In this document: piece by piece, positions 1-4,281 of the stretch | How the letters are laid out: each line of letters starts with the position of its first letter | Numbering within the stretch: position 1 is the stretch's first letter | NCBI GenBank assembly: GCA_934716785.1 | Contig: CAKUYM010000266.1 | Location: forward strand, 1-6,109 | Length of the DNA: 6,109 bases | Source: an uncultured Bacteroides sp. | GTDB lineage: Bacteria; Bacteroidota; Bacteroidia; Bacteroidales; Bacteroidaceae | Reading direction: 5' to 3' | The notes under the pieces: model-generated | What the model was told of the DNA's origin: nothing | The model's input: only the letters and a program-made list of their open reading frames with translations | The model's database searches: none | Position numbers and translations under genes: made by a program

Positions 1-22
1 TCAAAATGGGCAGATTAAAAGC

Positions 23-52
23 TTGGCTTTTATGATAAAAAGTATATCTTTA
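23..52 (+). promoter_or_regulatory. Possible Bacteroides-type promoter for the DUF5131 gene
   Basis: A TTG at 23-25 is followed after 19 bases by TATCTTTA at 45-52, one base away from the Bacteroides -7 consensus TAnnTTTG at the usual spacing. Transcription would begin near 58-60. That leaves almost no leader for an ATG at 66 and about 25 bases for the in-frame ATG at 84, so if this promoter is real it favours the shorter protein. In A+T-rich DNA such a match can arise by chance. Confidence 0.3.
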
Positions 53-65
53 ATCAAAAAAAAGA

Positions 66-800
66 ATGGGTGAAAAGGCTTCGATGTGGAATCTTTGGCA
101 TGGCTGTCACAAATTGAGTGAAGGTTGCCGCCACTGTTATGTGTACCGCACAGATGGCAAATATGGAAAAGACAGTTCAGTCGTAGCAAAGACGGAAAAG
201 TTCGACTTGCCTATACAAAAGAAAAAGAATGGAGCGTATAAGATTCCTTCAGGTAATTTAGTATATACCTGCTTTACCTCTGATTTTCTGATAGAAGATG
301 CCGACGAATGGCGTGCCGAAGCATGGGAGATGATGCGGATACGGCAAGATCTCCGTTTCCTTTTTATTACCAAGCGAATTGACAGATTACAGCAATGTCT
401 GCCACCCGATTGGGGCAGTGGATATGACAATGTGACGATATGCTGTACAATGGAGAATCAAGATAGGGTGGATTATCGTCTGCCTATTTATAAGTCTCTT
501 CCTATTAAACATAAGATTATTATCTGCGAACCGCTTCTTGATCAGATTGACTTTAGGGGAGAATTGGGGGAGTGGGTTGAGCAGGTCGTTGCCGGAGGAG
601 AATCGGGAAAAGAAGTTCGTGTGTGCGATTATGACTGGATATTGGATATTCGCCGGCAATGCGTGAAAGCGAATGTCAGCTTTTGGTTCAAGCAGACAGG
701 CAGTTATTTATTGAAAGACGGACACGAATATAAAATTGCCCGTCAGTTTCAACATTCGCAGGCGCGAAAGGCAGAGTTGAATTATACGCCTGAAAAATAG
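66..800 (+). CDS. DUF5131 family protein (phage Gp37/Gp68-like, radical-SAM-like cysteine motif)
   Basis: The 244-residue product matches the DUF5131/Gp37-Gp68 family by motif order. It has an N-terminal WNLWHGCHKLSEGCRHCY block (family form WNP-x-x-GC...C-x-x-CY) with Cys14, Cys21 and Cys24 spaced CX6CX2C, then FITKR (100-104), CEPLL (154-158), a VAGGESG loop (175-181; usually VGGESG), and FWFKQTG near residues 207-212 (usually FFKQ-G). The three-cysteine block and barrel-like motif series suggest an iron-sulfur, radical-SAM-like enzyme, but the CX6CX2C spacing is not the classical CX3CX2C, and I know of no established reaction for the family. It is cytoplasmic, with no signal peptide or membrane segment. 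The start is ambiguous: ATG at 66 gives MGEKASMWN, while ATG at 84 begins directly at MWN and is preceded by a purine-rich GAAAAGG. Family members occur in phages and bacterial accessory regions, but no phage gene is seen beside it. The gene is separated from its right neighbour by 263 bases and looks monocistronic. Confidence 0.85.
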   Translation: MGEKASMWNLWHGCHKLSEGCRHCYVYRTDGKYGKDSSVVAKTEKFDLPIQKKKNGAYKIPSGNLVYTCFTSDFLIEDADEWRAEAWEMMRIRQDLRFLFITKRIDRLQQCLPPDWGSGYDNVTICCTMENQDRVDYRLPIYKSLPIKHKIIICEPLLDQIDFRGELGEWVEQVVAGGESGKEVRVCDYDWILDIRRQCVKANVSFWFKQTGSYLLKDGHEYKIARQFQHSQARKAELNYTPEK

Positions 801-1010
801 CGAATCATTCTTTCGGATACAGTTTAAGGAAAGTGGAGGTTGCCAGATTGGATAGTCTTTGCTTTTGTTCTGTTGAGTACAAAATGTGGATAATCACGTC
901 TTTCTATAAATTGGAACTATGCCTGGAGAAATAGGGAAAAGAGAGAAATGACAGTTTGGATACTTTTTTCGTATAGAATATCTGTTGACTGGAAAAAATA
1001 GACCTATTAA

Positions 1011-1042
1011 TTTATAGAATCTCCAAACAATTCCTATCTTTG
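1011..1042 (+). promoter_or_regulatory. Bacteroides-type promoter for the antitoxin-like gene
   Basis: TATCTTTG at 1035-1042 is an exact match to the Bacteroides -7 element TAnnTTTG. A TTTA at 1011-1014, 20 bases upstream, is a one-mismatch candidate for the -33 TTTG element. Transcription would start around 1048-1050, about 15 bases before the ATG at 1064. This placement argues against the in-frame TTG at 1040, which lies within the -7 box, as a translation start. Confidence 0.5.
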
Positions 1043-1063
1043 CTACAACAAGCTATTTATATT

Positions 1064-1387
1064 ATGGCAAAAGTAAAAGAACCTTCAACAACTTATTATT
1101 CCCAACCTGCATTTAAGGCTAAGAAAGCGAAGCTTGTTGAACGGATAAAAAAAGAAACAAATCCTGAAAAAATAGAGCAATGTCTTGAAATTTTAGGTGA
1201 AGATTCAGAATATAATGAAGCATATTTTGAGTCTTTGATTAACGATGTCGGTTTGAAAGACGCACCTATGCCGGGTATTGTAACTTCGGACGAAGAATTA
1301 GATAATAGAATCAAGGAATCCGAAGCCAGTGGATTGGTTGATGATGCGGAAGTTAATGCTTTTTTCAAATGGATGTTCTCAAAGTAA
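1064..1387 (+). CDS. Putative antitoxin of a decayed RelE/ParE-type toxin-antitoxin module
   Basis: This small acidic protein has 107 residues from ATG 1064; an upstream in-frame TTG at 1040 lies inside the promoter and was rejected. There is no signal peptide, membrane segment or recognisable DNA-binding domain. Residues about 18-45 (KAKKAKLVERIKKETNPEK and on to CLEILGED) form a charged amphipathic helix like those at the start of Bacteroidetes addiction-module proteins. The C-terminus (NRIKESEASGLVDDAEVNAF at 81-100, then FKWMF) resembles the tail 'EEGLADIEAGRVxSHEEVxxxFxKWL' of RelB-like antitoxins, which wraps the toxin. The assignment rests mainly on context: an overlapping downstream frame encodes the start of a RelE/ParE-like toxin, with 19 bases of overlap (1369-1387), the usual antitoxin-first arrangement. 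The reading frame is intact, so it may persist as an orphan antitoxin that neutralises toxins encoded elsewhere. It could instead be an unrelated conserved hypothetical protein. Confidence 0.6.
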   Translation: MAKVKEPSTTYYSQPAFKAKKAKLVERIKKETNPEKIEQCLEILGEDSEYNEAYFESLINDVGLKDAPMPGIVTSDEELDNRIKESEASGLVDDAEVNAFFKWMFSK

Positions 1388-1555
1388 AATGGAATAAATC
1401 TGCTTTTCGGTTGTTTGTGCAGATTGTAAACTGGTATTCATGTAATGTAGGACAAAAAGCAGCTATAAATGTGACACAAGATTTTTTTTAATGCAATTCA
1501 TCATATAAGTCTGCACCCGGAAATTGGTATGTTCGTAATCTTTTTGGAAAAATAA
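1369..1555 (+). pseudogene. RelE/ParE-family toxin remnant, frameshifted and truncated
   Basis: Starting at ATG 1369, inside the end of the antitoxin gene, the frame reads MDVLKVKWNKSAFRLFVQIV, then NWYSCNVGQKAAINVTQDFF, and stops at TAA 1489-1491 after 40 codons. A run of eight T's lies at 1482-1489. Reading it as seven T's restores the frame and continues as NAIHHISLHPEIGMFVIFLEK, stopping at TAA 1553-1555. The restored 61 residues follow the N-terminal two thirds of RelE/ParE toxins: a first strand with W-x-x-x-A, two helices, and the 'F-x-x-I-x-x-x-P-x-x-G' junction. Full-length members have about 95-100 residues and end in a positively charged strand region ('YR-hydrophobic-V-Y'), which is absent here because the sigma-factor gene begins at 1573. 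The product is therefore almost certainly non-functional even if the T-run slips. The family call comes from my reading of the sequence pattern; no search was run. Confidence 0.65.
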
Positions 1556-1572
1556 CTAATAGAATCTAGGAA

Positions 1573-2193
1573 ATGCTAAACAAAACAGCTCGATATACTG
1601 ATACAGATGATGAAAAACTCTTTGCCTTGATAGAACAAGGTGATGAAAGAGCTTTCACCCAAGCTTATGAAAGGTATCATAAACTATTATATGTATTAGC
1701 CTATCGTTATTTAATGAGTTCCGATATGGCAGAAGATGTAGTGCAGCACGTCTTTACCCGTTTGTGGGAATTCCGTTCGGAATTACGTGTGGGAATCAGC
1801 TTGAAAAACTACCTCTTTACAATGACAAAGAATCATGTCCTGAACCTGATTCGTAATGAAAACAGCGCGATTGCAAAGAACTATGAGATGGCGCAAACCG
1901 CTTCACCTTACGAAGATAATCTGATAGAAAATTTGGAGAAGAAAGAGTTGATGTCCAGTTTTTATAAAGCTGTGGATATGCTTCCTGCTCAGAAAAGGGA
2001 CATCTGCCTGATGAAAGTTCAGGAAGAACTGACGAATCAGGAGATAGCGGAACGGATGAACTTATCCATAAATACTATCAAGACACATTATTCGGAAGCA
2101 CTGAAACTTCTCCGTATCCATTTAAGCAAGATGTTAATAATTGTTGTATTCACCACTCTGATGACCGTCTTGAGTGTCCATTTAATAAAGTGA
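1573..2193 (+). CDS. ECF RNA polymerase sigma factor (sigma-70 family, Bacteroides type)
   Basis: This is a 206-residue group 4 (ECF) sigma factor. Region 2 spans about 30-95 and includes the core-binding and -10-recognition stretch YRYLMSSDMAEDVVQHVFTR with W65, matching the family pattern A-E-D-x-x-Q-x-x-F-x-x-x-W. Region 4 spans about 124-182 and has the LPAQKRDICLMK lead-in and a helix-turn-helix (LTNQEIAERMNLSINTIKTH) for -35 recognition. After region 4 comes a hydrophobic stretch at about 186-203 (MLIIVVFTTLMTVLSVHL) that could anchor the protein at the inner membrane. The start at 1573 is preceded by TAGGAA, a modest ribosome-binding match. Five bases separate its stop from the preferred anti-sigma ATG at 2199. 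By analogy with FecI-FecR-FecA, it is predicted to direct transcription of the SusC-type gene from 4282 and to be held in check by the next gene's product. I see no convincing promoter; the upstream DNA is the toxin remnant. Confidence 0.93.
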   Translation: MLNKTARYTDTDDEKLFALIEQGDERAFTQAYERYHKLLYVLAYRYLMSSDMAEDVVQHVFTRLWEFRSELRVGISLKNYLFTMTKNHVLNLIRNENSAIAKNYEMAQTASPYEDNLIENLEKKELMSSFYKAVDMLPAQKRDICLMKVQEELTNQEIAERMNLSINTIKTHYSEALKLLRIHLSKMLIIVVFTTLMTVLSVHLIK

Positions 2194-2198
2194 TAAAG

Positions 2199-3191
2199 AT
2201 GAACAGACCTACTGATAAACAAATAGAAGAAGTACTGGCAGGAATTGCCAGTACGGAAAATGCAAAATATGTGGCAGAGTGGTTTGCTACGGAAGAGGGT
2301 AGCGACTACCTGGAAGCTGCTATGACACGGGATTCCGAGCTTATAAAAAATGAGTTTGCAGACTTATATGTAGACCATGATATCCCTTCAAAGAAAATAC
2401 AAGAGCAGATACGGAAGAACATTCGTATGAAGAAGTTGAAACGTATCTGTTTCCGGGTTGCAGCCGTATTAATTCCTGTTGTCTTGATTGTCGGACTTTA
2501 TATACAACTTAATTCAAAAGTAGACCTGTTCGGCACTTCCGAATATGAAGAAGTAGTTGTAGATAAAGGCGAACGCATACAAGTCATGTTTCAGGACGGA
2601 ACAAAAGTATATATCAATTCTGATTCGAAATTAAGATATCCCAAGAAGTTTGCTTTAAACACCCGGGAAGTTTTTCTTGAAGGAGAAGCTTATTTCGTGG
2701 TGGCCAAGAATAAGAACCGTCCTTTTATTGTCAACTTGAACGGGCCGGCAATTCACGTATTGGGAACTTCTTTCAATGTACAGGATTATCCGGAAAACAA
2801 GGATATCGTAGTATGTCTGGATGAAGGAAATATAAATATGACTCTGCCTACGGAAAAGAAATACCCGGTGCAACCCGGTGAAAGATTGGTATATAACAAA
2901 GAGAACAAGCAGTGCACCATATCCAAAATGAACGATATGCAACGCTTGTCAATGTGGAAAAAGAATGTGATAGTATTTAAAGATACTCCGCTACCGGAAG
3001 TCATCAAGGTATTGAACCGCTGGTATGATGTGGACTTTAAAGTAGAAGACGGGCAGGCTTTGAAGTATGTCTATACATTGACATCGGACAATACATTATT
3101 AGAGAAAGTATTGATGGATTTAGAGAAAATCGCTCCGGTGAAGTTTGAGTATAATGAAGATAAAAAAGAAGTGATAGTAAAAATGAAATGA
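2199..3191 (+). CDS. FecR-family anti-sigma factor with DUF4974-like C-terminal domain
   Basis: From ATG 2199 the protein has 330 residues. An in-frame GTG at 2190 overlapping the sigma stop would add three residues and is less likely. Residues 1-82 form the cytoplasmic sigma-binding part, and 83-104 are a single membrane helix (RVAAVLIPVVLIVGLYI) preceded by a basic cluster (RMKKLKR). Residues about 118-212 form the periplasmic FecR domain: a V-V-V-D-K-G-E-R opening, D-G-T-K-V-Y-I-N-S-D-S-K-L-R-Y-P, the E-V-F-L-E-G-E-A-Y-F-V-V motif, then P-F-I-V and H-V-L-G-T-S-F-N-V. Residues about 258-326 match the DUF4974/STN-like tail (F-K-D-T-P-L-P-E-V-I-K-V-L-N-R-W-Y-D-V onward). Proteins of this family bind the partner ECF sigma at the membrane and respond to the STN domain of a TonB-dependent transducer. 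Here the cognate receptor is most plausibly the SusC-like protein from 4282. Coupling to the sigma gene is essentially translational. Domain order is complete and nothing is missing. Confidence 0.95.
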   Translation: MNRPTDKQIEEVLAGIASTENAKYVAEWFATEEGSDYLEAAMTRDSELIKNEFADLYVDHDIPSKKIQEQIRKNIRMKKLKRICFRVAAVLIPVVLIVGLYIQLNSKVDLFGTSEYEEVVVDKGERIQVMFQDGTKVYINSDSKLRYPKKFALNTREVFLEGEAYFVVAKNKNRPFIVNLNGPAIHVLGTSFNVQDYPENKDIVVCLDEGNINMTLPTEKKYPVQPGERLVYNKENKQCTISKMNDMQRLSMWKKNVIVFKDTPLPEVIKVLNRWYDVDFKVEDGQALKYVYTLTSDNTLLEKVLMDLEKIAPVKFEYNEDKKEVIVKMK

Positions 3192-3218
3192 TATAATCAT
3201 TAGAAATAAATAAGGCAT

Positions 3219-3974
3219 ATGAATAAAGAAGTTGATTTATCCATATCTTGTTATGGAAAAGTAAAAGACAGGAAATATGATATTGTGGCATTGCCGTGGG
3301 GAGCTACCGAACCTCATAATCTGCATTTGCCATATATGACGGATTGTATTCTTTCTCATGATGTAGCGGTTGATGCCGCATTGATAGCTAAACAGGAATA
3401 TGGCGTGAACTGCATGGTCATGCCGCCCATCGGCATGGGTTCACAAAATCCGGGACAACGGGAACTACCCTTCTGTATCCATACGCGTTATGAAACTCAG
3501 AAAGCCATATTGACGGATATTGTTTCTTCCCTTTATGCCCAAGGCATCCGGAAATTGGTAATAATCAACGGGCATGGCGGCAATACTTTTAAAAGTATGA
3601 TTCGTGATTTGTCGGTAGACTATCCTGACTTCCTGATAGCATCAAGTGAATGGTACACCGTATTAAAGGCAAAGGACTATTTTGAAAATCCGGGCGACCA
3701 TGCGGATGAAGTCGAGACGTCAGTGATGATGCATTATCATCCCGAACTGGTCAATCTTGAAGAAGCAGGGAATGGAGAATATAAAACCTTTGCCATACAG
3801 TCTTTGAATGAAAAGGTGGCGTGGATTCCCAGAAACTGGGGAAAAGTATCCAAAGATACCGGTGTCGGCGACCCGCGTGGAGCTTCTGCGGAAAAAGGTA
3901 AAAAGTTTGCAGAAGCAATCGCGGAAAAATATGCAAAGCTCTTTGACGAATTGGTGAATCAAGAACTTTATTAG
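3219..3974 (+). CDS. Creatininase-family metal-dependent amidohydrolase
   Basis: The 251-residue product is normal length for the creatininase/creatinine amidohydrolase family, which uses two metal ions to hydrolyse cyclic or linear amides. Visible motifs are LPWGATEPHNLHLPYMTD (26-42; family form LPVGSxEQHGxHLPxxTD) with Glu31, His33, His36 and Asp42, then PPIGMGSQNPGQ (69-80), INGHGGN (116-122) with His119, DHADEVETS (160-168; family form HAGExETS) with Glu164 and Glu166, and TGVGDPRGASAEKG (214-227). These are the expected metal and active-site positions, so it looks catalytically competent. Family members include creatininase, FAPy/formamide deformylases of flavin and deazaflavin synthesis, and the mycofactocin peptidase MftE, so the substrate cannot be named from sequence. 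There is no signal peptide, so it is probably cytoplasmic. The ATG at 3219 follows TAAGGCAT and lies 27 bases after the anti-sigma stop, so it is probably co-transcribed with the sigma and anti-sigma genes. It is followed by an intrinsic terminator. Confidence 0.92.
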   Translation: MNKEVDLSISCYGKVKDRKYDIVALPWGATEPHNLHLPYMTDCILSHDVAVDAALIAKQEYGVNCMVMPPIGMGSQNPGQRELPFCIHTRYETQKAILTDIVSSLYAQGIRKLVIINGHGGNTFKSMIRDLSVDYPDFLIASSEWYTVLKAKDYFENPGDHADEVETSVMMHYHPELVNLEEAGNGEYKTFAIQSLNEKVAWIPRNWGKVSKDTGVGDPRGASAEKGKKFAEAIAEKYAKLFDELVNQELY

Positions 3975-4049
3975 ATTGCAAAAAATATAGTGACGCTATC
4001 CCCAAAGACTGTTTCTAACGAATTGCCAAGAAACCGAATCTATTGATAT

Positions 4050-4090
4050 AAGTCCTTCTGAAAATAAAATCCGGAAGGACTTTTCTTTTT
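4050..4090 (+). terminator. Strong rho-independent terminator after the creatininase gene
   Basis: AAGTCCTTC at 4050-4058 pairs perfectly with GAAGGACTT at 4074-4082. A G-U pair (4059/4073) and a G-C pair (4060/4072) extend the stem inward to 11 pairs around an 11-base loop. The stem runs into TTTTCTTTTT (4081-4090). It lies 76 bases after the creatininase stop and should end the sigma/anti-sigma/creatininase transcript before the SusC-like gene. Confidence 0.88.
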
Positions 4091-4281
4091 ATATTCCATT
4101 TTCCTACAAATAAAAGCTAAATCATATCTTATTGAAAACGAACTTGTTACTACGAGAATCTTTATTGCTAATAAAAAAACTTCAGAAAAAAACGCTTTTT
4201 CCCTCACCCGCTTCTTGATCTCGTGTGTCCACTAAATACAAAGAGATTAAGAACCTATTTATAACTTTAAACAAACTAAGT
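4091..4281 (+). promoter_or_regulatory. Gene-free leader expected to hold the SusC-operon promoter
   Basis: This is 191 bases of A+T-rich DNA between the terminator and the SusC start, with no credible reading frame. Because a terminator isolates it from the upstream operon, the SusC gene needs its own promoter here, plausibly one read by the ECF sigma factor encoded at 1573. I cannot identify the elements with confidence. A TAACTTTA at 4262-4269 is one mismatch from the housekeeping -7 box but is only 13 bases from the ATG and has no TTG at the right distance. A weak A/T hairpin (GAAAAA 4185-4190 with TTTTTC 4196-4201) is also present. The function is inferred from position only. Confidence 0.5.

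Noticed and set aside
1..65. Possible end of an upstream gene or repeat at the left edge
   Set aside because: The stretch is too short and A+T-rich. Apart from a promoter-like match nothing can be supported.
137..659. Two overlapping minus-strand open frames opposite the DUF5131 gene
   Set aside because: The opposite strand encodes a motif-rich conserved family. The minus-strand products show no recognisable motifs.
801..1010. Search for a small gene, RNA or terminator between the DUF5131 gene and the antitoxin promoter
   Set aside because: Only frames of about 16-17 codons and no convincing stem-loop with a T-run were found.
1040..1063. TTG start at 1040 giving an eight-residue longer antitoxin-like protein
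   Set aside because: The TTG is part of an exact TAnnTTTG -7 box (1035-1042), so it would lie upstream of the transcript start. ATG at 1064 is better placed.
1536..1546. TAATCTTTTTG as a possible -7 element for the sigma-factor operon
   Set aside because: It does not fit TAnnTTTG in a single register without a mismatch, and no TTG lies 19-22 bases upstream. The evidence is too weak to list as a promoter.
2190..2198. GTG start for the anti-sigma factor overlapping the sigma stop codon
   Set aside because: ATG at 2199 is only nine bases later, gives the usual short N-terminus, and is a stronger start codon. The GTG cannot be fully excluded.
4185..4201. GAAAAA/TTTTTC hairpin in the SusC leader as a second terminator or attenuator
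   Set aside because: It has only six mostly A-T pairs and no following T-run, so it is probably chance in A+T-rich DNA.
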